Below, in pieces: positions 1 to 8,700 of a DNA stretch of 64,000 nt. The notes beneath the pieces are model-generated. The model saw nothing but the letters and a program-made list of their open reading frames with translations. It was not told the origin of the DNA and ran no database searches. The position numbers and the translations under genes were made by a program. Location of the stretch: contig CP001673.1 in NCBI GenBank assembly GCA_000023725.1, positions 248,001-312,000 of the forward strand. Direction: 5' to 3'. Within the stretch, counting starts at the first letter, position 1. Each line of letters starts with the position of its first letter. Source of the stretch: Flavobacteriaceae bacterium 3519-10. GTDB lineage: Bacteria > Bacteroidota > Bacteroidia > Flavobacteriales > Weeksellaceae.

Positions 1-504
1 GTCCAGAATCTTGTGGACGACTCCAAAAAACTAAACTTTAAGACCCGGATATACCTTGATGCCTATATTAAAGACAACGTAAAAGAATATGCGGTGGCTG
101 AATTGCCGCCTTCACATATTGACGAGCATAACATCCTTAACGCCAGTATCCATGCGATGCACCGCGCGCTCGATCAACTGCAGACACGCCCTGAGCTTAT
201 TCTGGTTGACGGAAACCGCTTTCATCCTTACAATTTTATCCCGCATCAGTGTATTATTAAAGGTGATGCCAGCATACTTTCAATCGCGTGCGCGTCTATT
301 CTTGCTAAGAATTACCGCGACCAGCTGATGATTAAGCTTCATGACGAATTTCCACATTATGGCTGGAAAACCAACATGGGTTACGCAACCAAAGAACACC
401 GTGAAGCGCTGAACCGATATGGCCCGACCGAACATCACCGCCGGTCTTTCCGGCTAGACTACAGTGATCAGGCTTTAGAGGATCTGATATTGGCGGAAGA
501 CTAA
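1..504 (+). CDS. rnhB: Ribonuclease HII, 5' end outside the window
   Basis: RNase HII cuts the RNA strand of RNA-DNA hybrids and removes misincorporated ribonucleotides from DNA. The frame is open from base 1 with no start needed, so the N-terminus, which should carry the first catalytic Asp (DExGRG motif), lies upstream of the window. Visible family motifs are VDDSKKL near the edge, LVDGN (second catalytic Asp), IKGDAS, the ASILAKNYRD helix and the C-terminal HHRRSF. About 167 codons are present. The family is about 200 residues long, so only some 35 are missing. The gene converges on yidC across a bidirectional terminator. Confidence 0.93.
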   Translation, partial: VQNLVDDSKKLNFKTRIYLDAYIKDNVKEYAVAELPPSHIDEHNILNASIHAMHRALDQLQTRPELILVDGNRFHPYNFIPHQCIIKGDASILSIACASILAKNYRDQLMIKLHDEFPHYGWKTNMGYATKEHREALNRYGPTEHHRRSFRLDYSDQALEDLILAED

Positions 505-560
505 ATCTACATACCTGCTCAAATTTAATCCACACCCGGAATAGTTTCCGGCTAAGCATA

Positions 561-590
561 AAAAAAACGGAAACCAGGTTCCGTTTTTTT
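561..590. terminator. Bidirectional intrinsic terminator between rnhB and yidC
   Basis: A perfect 9-bp stem (aaaacggaa / ttccgtttt) closes a 6-nt loop. It has an A-tract on its left and a T-tract on its right, so it can stop transcription from both convergent genes. Confidence 0.8.
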
Positions 591-610
591 TATATATAAT
601 AAGGAGTGCC

Positions 611-2425
611 TTATTTTTTTCTGCCAGCCTGATGTTGCTGTGCTTTTTGCTGTTCCTGCGCTTTTTCCATCATTTCACGCATTCTTTTCTGGAATTTGCC
701 TTCTTTCTTTGGCTCCTTCTGTTTGTTGGCCTGGATGGTTGCATGAATTTTCTTTTCATCCAAAATCCAATACTTAATCACCAGGATAATCAGGATGTTA
801 ATCGCATTCGATACGAAATAGTACCATGAAAGTCCGGAAGCGCCTGTATTTAAGAAGAATAGGAAAGTAATCGGGAAGATGTACATCAGCACTTTCATAT
901 TCGGCATTCCTTCCTGTTGCGGCTGCTGAATGTTACCGGATGTCATCACGGTATAAATCAGGATCACAACAGTACACGCAATTGCGAAAATACTCAGGTG
1001 CTCACCTAAAAACGGGATATTGAACGGCAGTTTTATTACATCATCATACGCGGTAAGGTCTTTTGCGAACCAGAAGCTTTTGCCACGAAGGTCAATCATG
1101 TTCGGGAAGAAGCGGAACAGTGCATAGAAAATCGGGATCTGAAGCAATGCCGGTAAACATCCAGCCATTTGATTTACGCCGGCTTTCCGGTAAACAGCCA
1201 TTGTTTCCTGCTGCTTTTTCATCGGGTCCGCGTCTTTATATTTGGCGTTCACCTCATCAATCTCAGGACGGATCACGCGCATCATCGCACTCAATTTATG
1301 TTGCTTGAACATTACCGGAGACAGAATGATCTTCACAATAATCGTCATAAGGAAGATTACCCAACCTGCTGCAATGCCCCAACTTGAGATCAGATTATAC
1401 ATCGGGATGAAAAACCATCGGTTCATCGTGCCAATGAACGACCAGCCTAAAGGAAGAAGTTCATCGAAATTTTTGTCGTAAGACTTAAGCAAAGGCAGAT
1501 CAAGCGGCATAAAATACCATTTGAAGTTCTGGTTAAGCTCGTTTCCGGCTAAATCTACCTGCCCGTTAAAGTTGAATGTTTTAAGAAATTCACCTTCATC
1601 AATCATTTCCTGCGAACCTACTGAGTTTTTAAAGCCGGTTTGTGGTTCGATTACGGCAGAGAAAAACTGCTGTTTAATCGCAAGCCAGTTCAGTGTTTCA
1701 TCAGGTTCCTCCATTGAGGTACGGCCGTCATAATCGAAACTGCTGTAATTATCGAATGAATAGTTAAATTCGGTATGCGTTTGCTCTTGCGAACGGCCTT
1801 TTTCCATTTCGCGGGCGTTAAAATCCCACACGAAAGTAGCCTTCTGATCTGAAACCAACTGGCTTAAGCCCTGTGTTTTAACATTGAAATCCACCGTATA
1901 TTTATCGAGCAGTGTATAAATAAATTGAATTACCGCACCATTTACGTTGGCCTGCATCGTCACCGTATTACCGTTTTGAGTTGGCGTAAATACCAAATCT
2001 TTGGTGTTGAATGTTTTGCCGGTTTTGTCTTTAAACTGAAAACCGTACGTGGAATTATTCTTATCGAAAAGTAAAAGTTCCTTATCGTTAGCGTCGGTTT
2101 TTCGGTTATACGCTTTGTATTCATTCAGCTGAACGGTAGAAATCTGCCCGCCAAGGCTTGAAACCGATAAAGTAAGTTCTTTGTTTTTGAGCTGAACCTG
2201 CTGAATTGAAGTCGTTTTCAGGCTGTCGTTCAGGTTGGTTATAACTGCGGGTTTGGTGGCAGGGGCAGTGGCTGCGGACGCTGTTTGTGCCGGATTTTGG
2301 GCATTAATAAGTTGCTGTTCCGTCGCTTGCTTGTTTTGAAAGTAGAACATGGCACCAATTAAAATCAGTGAGAACAGTGCGAAACTGATCAGTTGATTTT
2401 TATCTAAACCGTTATTTTGCTGCAT
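611..2425 (-). CDS. yidC: Membrane protein insertase YidC
   Basis: YidC inserts and folds inner-membrane proteins, alone or with SecYEG. The 604-residue product has the long Gram-negative architecture. A first membrane segment lies at about residues 9-27, followed by an Ala/Thr-rich linker and a large periplasmic beta domain to about residue 345. The conserved 60KD_IMP core follows, with membrane helices starting near FIPMYNLISSWG and including the MAGCLPALLQIPIFYALF stretch. The tail is strongly basic and ends in GRKK, as expected for ribosome contact. pyrG lies 132 bp upstream on the same strand, an order common in flavobacteria. A TAnnTTTG box about 70 nt upstream suggests it also has its own promoter. 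Confidence 0.96.
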   Translation of the reverse strand: MQQNNGLDKNQLISFALFSLILIGAMFYFQNKQATEQQLINAQNPAQTASAATAPATKPAVITNLNDSLKTTSIQQVQLKNKELTLSVSSLGGQISTVQLNEYKAYNRKTDANDKELLLFDKNNSTYGFQFKDKTGKTFNTKDLVFTPTQNGNTVTMQANVNGAVIQFIYTLLDKYTVDFNVKTQGLSQLVSDQKATFVWDFNAREMEKGRSQEQTHTEFNYSFDNYSSFDYDGRTSMEEPDETLNWLAIKQQFFSAVIEPQTGFKNSVGSQEMIDEGEFLKTFNFNGQVDLAGNELNQNFKWYFMPLDLPLLKSYDKNFDELLPLGWSFIGTMNRWFFIPMYNLISSWGIAAGWVIFLMTIIVKIILSPVMFKQHKLSAMMRVIRPEIDEVNAKYKDADPMKKQQETMAVYRKAGVNQMAGCLPALLQIPIFYALFRFFPNMIDLRGKSFWFAKDLTAYDDVIKLPFNIPFLGEHLSIFAIACTVVILIYTVMTSGNIQQPQQEGMPNMKVLMYIFPITFLFFLNTGASGLSWYYFVSNAINILIILVIKYWILDEKKIHATIQANKQKEPKKEGKFQKRMREMMEKAQEQQKAQQHQAGRKK

Positions 2426-2495
2426 TTTCTTTTATTGAATGTTGTTTTAGAAAGGCGTAATTTACTGTAAACCTTTGCTTCTTAATTTTGGCTGA

Positions 2496-2503
2496 CAAAA
2501 ATA
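2496..2503 (-). promoter_or_regulatory. Probable -7 box of yidC
   Basis: TATTTTTG on the minus strand fits the Bacteroidetes -7 consensus TAnnTTTG and lies 70 nt before the yidC start. No TTG is seen at the ideal spacing, so the assignment is moderate. Confidence 0.4.
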
Positions 2504-2557
2504 CTCATTTTTTTGGCAACGGCTATATTTTTGTCACAGGCTTTTGTGCCACAGGCT

Positions 2558-4183
2558 TTAGGAAACTTTGGCCTCCTTATTTTTAATGGATGCTTTGATC
2601 AGCGCTTTAAATAAAGGATGTGGTGTTGCAACCGTACTTTTATACTCGGGATGGTACTGCACACCGACGTAAAAAGGATGATCCCGGAGTTCCAGCGTCT
2701 CCACGAGGCCGGTTTCAGGGTTAGTTCCGGTAGGCATCAGGCCGCTCTTCTCGAATTCATCTTTATATTCAGAATTGAATTCGTAGCGGTGACGGTGGCG
2801 CTCCGAAATAACCTTACTTCCATAGATTTCGTGTAGTTTTGAGTTTGGTTTTAATGAACATTTCCAGGCGCCCAAACGCATTGTTCCGCCTTTATCTACT
2901 ACATTTTTCTGCTCTTCCATCAGCGAAATCACGGGTTCAGGGGTGCCGGTATCGAATTCTACAGAATTTGCTTTTTTGTAACCGAGTACATCCCTTGCAT
3001 ATTCGATCGTCATAATCTGCATTCCAAGACAAATTCCGAGCAGAGGCATTTTGTTTTCGCGTGCAAACTTCGCGGCAGCAATCTTTCCTTCGATGCCACG
3101 GTCGCCAAAACCTGGCGCGATTAGCATCCCGTCAATTCCTGCAAAAGTTTCAGCTGTGTTTTCCTCAGTGAGGTCTCCGCTGTAAACCCACCGGATGCGC
3201 ACTTCGGTTTCCATATCCGCGCCGGCGTGAATGAATGCTTCAGCAATGGATTTATACGAGTCCTGCAATGAAACATATTTTCCTACAAGGGCAATTTCAA
3301 TTGATCTTTTCGGGTTTTGATATCGTTTCAGGAAGTTTTTCCAGTCTTTAAGGTCGGCATCTTTATCATTTTTAAGGTCGAGTGCCTTTAAAACCACATC
3401 ATCGAAATCCTGTTTCTGAAGGTAGATCGGAACTTCGTAAATAGTTTCCAAATCCTTACATTCAATAACATTCTCTAATGCAACGTTGCAGAACTGCGCA
3501 AGTTTCGCGCGCTGCTCTTTCGGGATTTTATGCTCCGTACGGCACACCAATACATCTGCCTGGATGCCGCTTTCCATAAGTTGCCGCACCGAATGCTGGG
3601 AAGGTTTTGTCTTAAGTTCGCCGCTCGCCGCCAGATAGGGAAGCAGCGTCAGATGGATGACCATTGAGTTGTTAGCCCCAAGTTCCCATTTGAGCTGGCG
3701 CACCGACTCAATATAGGGAAGCGACTCAATATCGCCCACGGTTCCGCCTATTTCGGTGATGATGATATCGTAGTTCTGTTTGCCTAAGATTTTTATTCTG
3801 CGCTTGATCTCGTTCGTGATATGCGGAATTACCTGCACGGTTTTACCCAAAAAATCGCCTTTCCGTTCTTTTTCGATGACGGTTTGGTAGATTTTTCCGG
3901 TCGTGACGTTGTTGTTCTGCGAGGTTGGCGAATCCAGGAATCTTTCGTAATGTCCAAGGTCCAGATCGGTTTCGGCGCCGTCTTCGGTCACATAGCATTC
4001 GCCGTGTTCGTAAGGATTTAGGGTGCCGGGATCTATATTTATGTAGGGATCGAGTTTCTGGATGGATACGGTGAAGCCGCGTGATTTAAGCAAAAGCCCC
4101 AGCGACGCCGAGACAATTCCTTTTCCTAAAGATGAAGTAACACCGCCGGTGACGAAGATGTATTTCGTGTTCTTTTTGCTCAT
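2558..4183 (-). CDS. pyrG: CTP synthase
   Basis: CTP synthase aminates UTP to CTP with ATP and glutamine, the last step of de novo CTP synthesis. The N-terminal amidoligase domain opens with KYIFVTGGVTSSLGKG. The C-terminal glutamine amidotransferase domain has the nucleophile elbow LLGICLGMQ and the YHPEY motif of the Cys-His-Glu triad. I place the start at 4183 (MSKKNTKY, 541 aa). The in-frame ATG at 4201 would lie inside the -7 box at 4199-4206 and so upstream of the transcription start. The stop lies 132 bp before yidC. Confidence 0.96.
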   Translation of the reverse strand: MSKKNTKYIFVTGGVTSSLGKGIVSASLGLLLKSRGFTVSIQKLDPYINIDPGTLNPYEHGECYVTEDGAETDLDLGHYERFLDSPTSQNNNVTTGKIYQTVIEKERKGDFLGKTVQVIPHITNEIKRRIKILGKQNYDIIITEIGGTVGDIESLPYIESVRQLKWELGANNSMVIHLTLLPYLAASGELKTKPSQHSVRQLMESGIQADVLVCRTEHKIPKEQRAKLAQFCNVALENVIECKDLETIYEVPIYLQKQDFDDVVLKALDLKNDKDADLKDWKNFLKRYQNPKRSIEIALVGKYVSLQDSYKSIAEAFIHAGADMETEVRIRWVYSGDLTEENTAETFAGIDGMLIAPGFGDRGIEGKIAAAKFARENKMPLLGICLGMQIMTIEYARDVLGYKKANSVEFDTGTPEPVISLMEEQKNVVDKGGTMRLGAWKCSLKPNSKLHEIYGSKVISERHRHRYEFNSEYKDEFEKSGLMPTGTNPETGLVETLELRDHPFYVGVQYHPEYKSTVATPHPLFKALIKASIKNKEAKVS

Positions 4184-4198
4184 TAGATTAGGTTTGTG

Positions 4199-4229
4199 CA
4201 AAGTTAGGGGAATTTGGAGGACAGGGCAA
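4199..4229 (-). promoter_or_regulatory. pyrG promoter
   Basis: On the minus strand a TTG element (4227-4229) is followed after 20 nt by TAACTTTG (4199-4206), a close match to the Bacteroidetes TTG-N19-TAnnTTTG promoter. The predicted transcript starts roughly 10 nt before the chosen ATG. Confidence 0.65.
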
Positions 4230-4386
4230 ATAAAATATCTTTCAAGGTGCGCTGCGGATCACAGATTCCGGTTATGCATTGTTGAAGTACAGGTGATATC
4301 TGTCATATGTTAAGGGTTTAACAACACACGGGATGCCGCATCTAATCTGCAGAAAACAAGTTCAGAAACAATTAAATATTAAAAAA

Positions 4387-4914
4387 ATGAAAAACTCTTT
4401 CAAATCCCTGCTGGTTATGTTTGCAGTAGCAATGTTCGGTTTCGTAAATGCACAGAACATCACCGGAAAATCAACAAAAGTAAGCGTAGACGGTACTTCA
4501 CCGATGCATGACTGGACGATGACAGCATCTGCAGCCAACTTTAGTGGAAAAGTAAACGGCAACACCATTACCAATGTGAAATTCAGTATGCCCGTAAAAA
4601 ACCTTAAAAGCACCAAGGGCAAAATGATGGATAATAAAGCATATGACGCGCTGAATGCAGACAAAAACCCGAATATCAGTTTCAGTGCAGCGACGTTAAA
4701 CATGGGTAAATCTAATTTGGCGGGCAAACTAACCATTGCCGGAGTAACGAAAGACATCAGTTTTCCTGTGACAGTGACTAAAAACGGAGCGTCTTACCAC
4801 ATCATTGGAAGCGAAAACATAAAACTGTCTGATTTTGGGCTTGCAAGACCCGGTTTCATGGGCGTAAAAACTGGTGACGCGATGAAAGTTACCGTGCATA
4901 TTACTGCGAACTAA
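4387..4914 (+). CDS. YceI family secreted protein
   Basis: The 175-residue product begins with a clear signal peptide (MKNSFKSLLVMFAVAMFGFVNAQ). The mature part is a YceI-like lipocalin-fold domain, recognisable from the DGTSPMHDWTMTASAANF stretch, FSMPVKNLKSTKGKM, the DKNPNISFSA segment and the conserved ITFP-like ISFPVTV strand. YceI proteins bind amphiphilic or isoprenoid ligands in the periplasm; the ligand here is unknown. An in-frame ATG 54 bp upstream would put a charged extension before the signal peptide, so I start at 4387. The gene is monocistronic, with pyrG divergent upstream and a strong terminator downstream. Confidence 0.88.
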   Translation: MKNSFKSLLVMFAVAMFGFVNAQNITGKSTKVSVDGTSPMHDWTMTASAANFSGKVNGNTITNVKFSMPVKNLKSTKGKMMDNKAYDALNADKNPNISFSAATLNMGKSNLAGKLTIAGVTKDISFPVTVTKNGASYHIIGSENIKLSDFGLARPGFMGVKTGDAMKVTVHITAN

Positions 4915-4915
4915 C

Positions 4916-4945
4916 GCAAATGCTCATCTAGCAAATGCTCATCTA
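4916..4945 (+). repeat. Exact tandem duplication of a 15-bp unit
   Basis: The unit gcaaatgctcatcta occurs twice with no gap, directly after the YceI stop codon and just before its terminator. It probably arose by slippage. Confidence 0.9.
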
Positions 4946-4956
4946 TATATTAACGG

Positions 4957-4980
4957 AGCCGCTTTTTAAGCGGCTTTTTT
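4957..4980 (+). terminator. Terminator of the YceI gene
   Basis: An 8-bp perfect stem (agccgctt / aagcggct) with a 3-nt loop is followed by a T-tract. Confidence 0.85.
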
Positions 4981-5071
4981 GTGTTTACTATTTTAAGGTT
5001 ATCTGCAAGTAATCAGGTGTTCGCAAAGGCAAGCTTTTTGATAAATAAAAAATTTTTAAAATAATAATCAT

Positions 5072-5113
5072 AAAACATCGGGTGCGCGTGAACGCGTAGA
5101 TTCCGGATGTTTT
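5072..5113 (+). other. Imperfect hairpin ahead of the PAP2 gene
   Basis: aaaacatc (5072-5079) pairs with gatgtttt (5106-5113). An inner GC-rich part (cgcgtgaacgcg) can form its own small hairpin. The structure ends 22 nt before the start codon and has no T-tract, so a leader structure is more likely than a terminator. Confidence 0.4.
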
Positions 5114-5135
5114 AATCCAAATTTTATATACGAAG

Positions 5136-5951
5136 ATGAAAAAAATGGACAGTAAAGTTTGGGCGCTGGTTATATTTTCGGGTGCGTTTGCTGTTATTTA
5201 TAAGTTCTCGCTGTGGTACGCGGCAGGGCTCGGTAATGTTTCCTCATTTGTTTTCAGCTTCGAAAAAAACATACCTTTTATTCCGTGGACCATCATTCCG
5301 TATCTCTCGAGCGGTGTTTTTTTCTGTGTAATTTTTTTCATTATCCGCTCGGAGGAAAGACTGAGAGTTTTTCTTAAGCGCGTATTGCTGATGACGGCTT
5401 TGGCAGGTATTGGGTTTATTGCGATGCCCTTGCAGTATTCGTACCCGAGGCCCGAAGTGAGCAACCCGATTTTAAATTCATTATTTTGGCTTTTGGATGG
5501 TTTCGACGATCCTTATAACCAATCGCCTTCGCTACACGTAGCATTTGCTTTTGCGTTTTGGACGGTTTTTCGCAAATTAAAAGCAAAGTGGAAGCCTTTC
5601 GCCGCGGTTTGGCTGATTCTTGTCGCGCTTTCTACGCTCACGACTTACCAGCATCACCTTATCGATGTTTTTGCTGGCAGTATGCTGGCACACTTCACTT
5701 TTATTGTGTTTCCGTCTCAGCAGCGCAGTTTCGGTTTCCGGAATTTGCATGCCGCGAATTTATGTTTCTTCGCAGGTTGGAGCACGGTTACTGCTTCGTT
5801 TTTACTCGCCGAATTTTACGGCAGCGAGTGGCTGAACTTTAATATTGTCGCCCTCATTATGTTTGCCGTCGGATACTTTTATCAGCGGGATATGATCGGT
5901 TTTGTAAGGCGTGAAGCGGTTCGGATCTCAGTATTTAAAAATTTATTTTAG
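5136..5951 (+). CDS. PAP2-superfamily membrane phosphatase
   Basis: This 271-residue protein has about six predicted membrane segments. It carries the second and third PAP2 signatures: NQSPSLHVAFAFAFW, and STLTTYQHHLIDVFAG with the conserved His and Asp of the phosphatase site. PAP2 enzymes dephosphorylate lipid phosphates or transfer phospho-headgroups at the membrane. The first signature (KxxxxxxRP) is only loosely present, as YSYPRPEVS. The third signature has a Thr where Arg is usual (STLTTYQHH), so the substrate may be unusual or catalysis altered. A structured leader precedes the gene, and an inverted repeat-element copy lies after it. Confidence 0.75.
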   Translation: MKKMDSKVWALVIFSGAFAVIYKFSLWYAAGLGNVSSFVFSFEKNIPFIPWTIIPYLSSGVFFCVIFFIIRSEERLRVFLKRVLLMTALAGIGFIAMPLQYSYPRPEVSNPILNSLFWLLDGFDDPYNQSPSLHVAFAFAFWTVFRKLKAKWKPFAAVWLILVALSTLTTYQHHLIDVFAGSMLAHFTFIVFPSQQRSFGFRNLHAANLCFFAGWSTVTASFLLAEFYGSEWLNFNIVALIMFAVGYFYQRDMIGFVRREAVRISVFKNLF

Positions 5952-5976
5952 CCATTATACAAAATGCCGGTTGTTC

Positions 5977-6045
5977 TAGCCCCGGTTGCAGTGGCATCCC
6001 ACGCGTCGCCTGGCAAGGTGACGTTTGGATAGAACGGAAAACGGG
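5977..6045 (-). repeat. Flanked-hairpin repeat, copy C (inverted, diverged)
   Basis: Read on the minus strand this resembles the copies at 18165 and 38215. One arm is tagccccggttgcagtggca, matching the tagccctgatcgcagcggca arm of the other copies at 16 of 20 bases. The other is ggatagaacggaaaacggg. Between them lies an unrelated hairpin (cgtcgcc/ggtgacg, 6004-6023). It sits 25 bp after the PAP2 stop codon. Confidence 0.6.
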
Positions 6046-6134
6046 CAGAGTCTTCGGAAACAATAGTGTGGAGTTGCTCCTTAATATCCGCACTAAAATC
6101 AGGATGTTTGAATTATTTTCAGGAAATTCGCAGT

Positions 6135-7481
6135 ATGGCAAAAGTGAAAACTGCATATTTCTGTCAGAGCTGCGGCACCCAATATCCGCAATGGCTCGGG
6201 CAATGCAAAAACTGTGGGGAATGGAATACGCTGGTGGAGGAAATTATTGAAAAATCCCCTGTTAAAAGCGGATCCGACCGCAACAAACAGCACATCATTA
6301 ATATCATTGAAGTTGAAACCCACGAGGAACCGCGGATTGCGACGCCCTCTGAGGAACTGAACCGCGTTTTAGGCGGCGGTATCGTTTTAGGCTCTGTTAC
6401 GCTAATCGGCGGCGAACCCGGAATCGGAAAATCAACGCTTCTTTTGCAGCTCGCACTTAAGATGAAGAAGAAAGTGCTTTATGTGTCCGGCGAAGAAAGT
6501 GCCTCGCAGATTAAGATGCGCGCCGACAGGCTTACCGAACTTCAGAACCCCAACTGTTTTCTTTTTACCGAAACTTCTGTGGAGAAAATCCTGCACGAAG
6601 CCAAAAAACTGAAGCCTGATTTTGTCGTAATAGACTCCATCCAAACTTTGCAGAGCCAGCTGATCGAAAGTTCACCCGGCACCGTTTCGCAAATCCGCGA
6701 ATGCTCAAACGAGATCATCAAATACGCCAAAGACAGCAATACGCCGGTGTTTCTGGTAGGTCACATCACCAAAGACGGGCAGATTGCCGGCCCGAAAGTT
6801 TTGGAACATATGGTCGATGTTGTTTTGAATTTCGACGGCGACCGGAATCATCTTTTCCGATTGTTGCGCGCCAGTAAAAACCGTTTTGGTTCTACGGCGG
6901 AAATCGGGATTTATGAGATGGTTTCGCAGGGTTTGAAGGAGATAAAAAACCCTTCTGAAATACTGATTACCAAGAAATTTGAGGAGCTTTCAGGTAATTC
7001 CGTAGCGGTGACTTTAGAAGGAAACCGCCCGATGCTTATTGAAATTCAGGCGCTGGTGAGTTCTGCAGTGTACGGCACACCGCAGCGCAGCTGTACAGGC
7101 TTTGATTCGAAGCGGCTGAACATGCTTCTGGCGGTTTTAGAAAAAAGAGCTGGCTTCCAGTTAGGCTCTAAAGATGTCTTTCTGAATATCACCGGTGGCA
7201 TAAAAACCGATGATCCGGCACTTGACCTCGCTGTTGTAGCGTCTGTTCTGTCGTCGAATGAAGATATTGCGATACCCGAGCATTACTGTTTTGCGGGAGA
7301 AATCGGCCTAAGCGGTGAGATTCGGCCGGTGTCGCAGATCGAGCAGCGCATTTCCGAAGCAGATAAGCTCGGATATGAGCGTATTTTCGTCTCGAACCTG
7401 AATAAAATTCCGAAAAAGAAATTTGGAATTACGATCGTGGAGGTGAGTAAGATTGAGGATTTTCACGAGAAACTTTTTTAG
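6135..7481 (+). CDS. radA: DNA repair protein RadA
   Basis: RadA (Sms) is a RecA-like ATPase that drives branch migration in recombinational repair. The 448-residue product has the N-terminal zinc finger (C10, C13, C24, C27), Walker A GGEPGIGKST at residues 92-101, the RadA-specific ASKNRFGST motif near residue 255 and a Lon-protease-like C-terminal domain. The start at 6135 (MAKVKTAYFC) gives the family N-terminus; the frame is open further upstream but that stretch is not RadA-like. The AcpH-like gene begins 3 bp after the stop, so the two are probably co-transcribed. Confidence 0.96.
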   Translation: MAKVKTAYFCQSCGTQYPQWLGQCKNCGEWNTLVEEIIEKSPVKSGSDRNKQHIINIIEVETHEEPRIATPSEELNRVLGGGIVLGSVTLIGGEPGIGKSTLLLQLALKMKKKVLYVSGEESASQIKMRADRLTELQNPNCFLFTETSVEKILHEAKKLKPDFVVIDSIQTLQSQLIESSPGTVSQIRECSNEIIKYAKDSNTPVFLVGHITKDGQIAGPKVLEHMVDVVLNFDGDRNHLFRLLRASKNRFGSTAEIGIYEMVSQGLKEIKNPSEILITKKFEELSGNSVAVTLEGNRPMLIEIQALVSSAVYGTPQRSCTGFDSKRLNMLLAVLEKRAGFQLGSKDVFLNITGGIKTDDPALDLAVVASVLSSNEDIAIPEHYCFAGEIGLSGEIRPVSQIEQRISEADKLGYERIFVSNLNKIPKKKFGITIVEVSKIEDFHEKLF

Positions 7482-7484
7482 GCT

Positions 7485-8063
7485 ATGAATTTCCTTGCCC
7501 ACTCTTTTCTAACATTTACCGATGAGCAGATTGTCGGGCAATTCCTCGAAGATTTTATCCGGAATAAAGACCGTTTTTCGTATCCTGCCAAAATTGGCGA
7601 GGGTATCACGCTGCACCGCGAAATCGATACATTTACCGACGCCCATCCCGAGATCCGCGAGGCTAAGAAAATATTCAGTCCGCTTGTGAGGTTATATTCG
7701 GGAGCGTTTGTGGATGTTTCTTTTGATTATTTCCTGGCAAGATCGATCGGGTATAAAGAACTTTTTGCACATTCGCAGAGAGTTTACCGCGTTCTGAGGA
7801 AACATCAGGATATTTTCCCGCCTAACTTTCTAAGGATGCTTGATGGAATGGAGAAAGACAACTGGCTCTATCATTATAAAGATGAATCGGGAATAGGATT
7901 TTCTTTCCGCAACGTATTACACAAAGCAAAATACCTCGATAAGAATCTTGCAGTTTTTGAAGTTTTTTTAAGCAACAAAACCGCGCTTGAGCAGCATTAC
8001 AATAATTTCTTCCCCGATTTGCTTTCTCACGCAAAGACGGTGAATGCAGGTTTCATACATTAG
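7485..8063 (+). CDS. Acyl carrier protein phosphodiesterase (AcpH) family
   Basis: The 192-residue protein has the AcpH signature start MNFLAHSFLTFTDEQIVGQF, then LHREIDTFTDAHP and VDVSFDYFLARS. AcpH proteins are HD-type metal hydrolases that remove the 4'-phosphopantetheine arm from acyl carrier protein. The candidate metal ligands His and Asp in LHREID and FTDAHP are intact. It follows radA by 3 bp. Its 3' end overlaps the convergent DUF6702 gene by four bases. In Bacteroidetes the enzymatic activity is inferred from the family only. Confidence 0.8.
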   Translation: MNFLAHSFLTFTDEQIVGQFLEDFIRNKDRFSYPAKIGEGITLHREIDTFTDAHPEIREAKKIFSPLVRLYSGAFVDVSFDYFLARSIGYKELFAHSQRVYRVLRKHQDIFPPNFLRMLDGMEKDNWLYHYKDESGIGFSFRNVLHKAKYLDKNLAVFEVFLSNKTALEQHYNNFFPDLLSHAKTVNAGFIH

Positions 8064-8578
8064 AAATTGCGGTACAGATACCTGTCGGGATATGTCAGAC
8101 GGTCACTTTCACGCTTGCCACCGACAATGATGTGGATGATATTCATTTGGTCATCAAATAAATTATAAAGAAAACTTACGGCTGCCTCCACTTTCTTGGG
8201 TGCGGATATTTTTTCAGATTCAAGGTAAATATTTACCGCTTCACTGTCTTCTTCGTAGCCTAAATAGTTGATTTTTATAAATTTACCGTCGGCTTTAATT
8301 TTAAGATAATCTTCGCAGTATTTTAGAAGTAGGCGATCGATTTCCTGTTTGTATTTCTGATCATGGAAGCGAACCGGTTTTCCGTATTTGTCCTTTAAAG
8401 CGTTTTCAAGATCATCTAAGAAAAACCTGGTCGAAACCTCAAATGTTTTCGATGTGGAATTGTACTTCATTTCTACGGAACCCACGTGGTAGGGATGTAT
8501 GTCGCTTTCGCGAAAATCTGCGGCAGATATCGCTATAACTGTAAATAAGAGTAAAAATGCGGTAAAAAATTTGTTCAT
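8060..8578 (-). CDS. DUF6702 family secreted protein
   Basis: The 172-residue product starts with a signal peptide (MNKFFTAFLLLFTVIAISA) and continues as a DUF6702-like domain with the SDIHPYHVGSVEMKYN start. Its function is unknown. An open extension upstream is not signal-like, so I start at 8578. It is transcribed away from a HupE/UreJ gene. Some larger HupE/UreJ proteins carry a periplasmic N-terminal domain of similar size, so this could be a split-off partner; that is inference. The stop overlaps the stop of the convergent AcpH-like gene. Confidence 0.7.
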   Translation of the reverse strand: MNKFFTAFLLLFTVIAISAADFRESDIHPYHVGSVEMKYNSTSKTFEVSTRFFLDDLENALKDKYGKPVRFHDQKYKQEIDRLLLKYCEDYLKIKADGKFIKINYLGYEEDSEAVNIYLESEKISAPKKVEAAVSFLYNLFDDQMNIIHIIVGGKRESDRLTYPDRYLYRNF

Positions 8579-8650
8579 TTTAATAATTCGAAAATTTTTT
8601 GTGGTTTCTGTCGCAGCAATAACGACAAGTTCTTCAAGCTGTAACTTTAA

Positions 8651-8658
8651 CAAAGTTA
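8651..8658 (-). promoter_or_regulatory. Possible -7 box of the DUF6702 gene
   Basis: TAACTTTG on the minus strand fits TAnnTTTG, 72 nt before the start. The upstream TTG is badly spaced. Confidence 0.3.
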
Positions 8659-8700
8659 AAATATATTTTGTATTATCGTGTTTCAATAAAATGAACGGAA

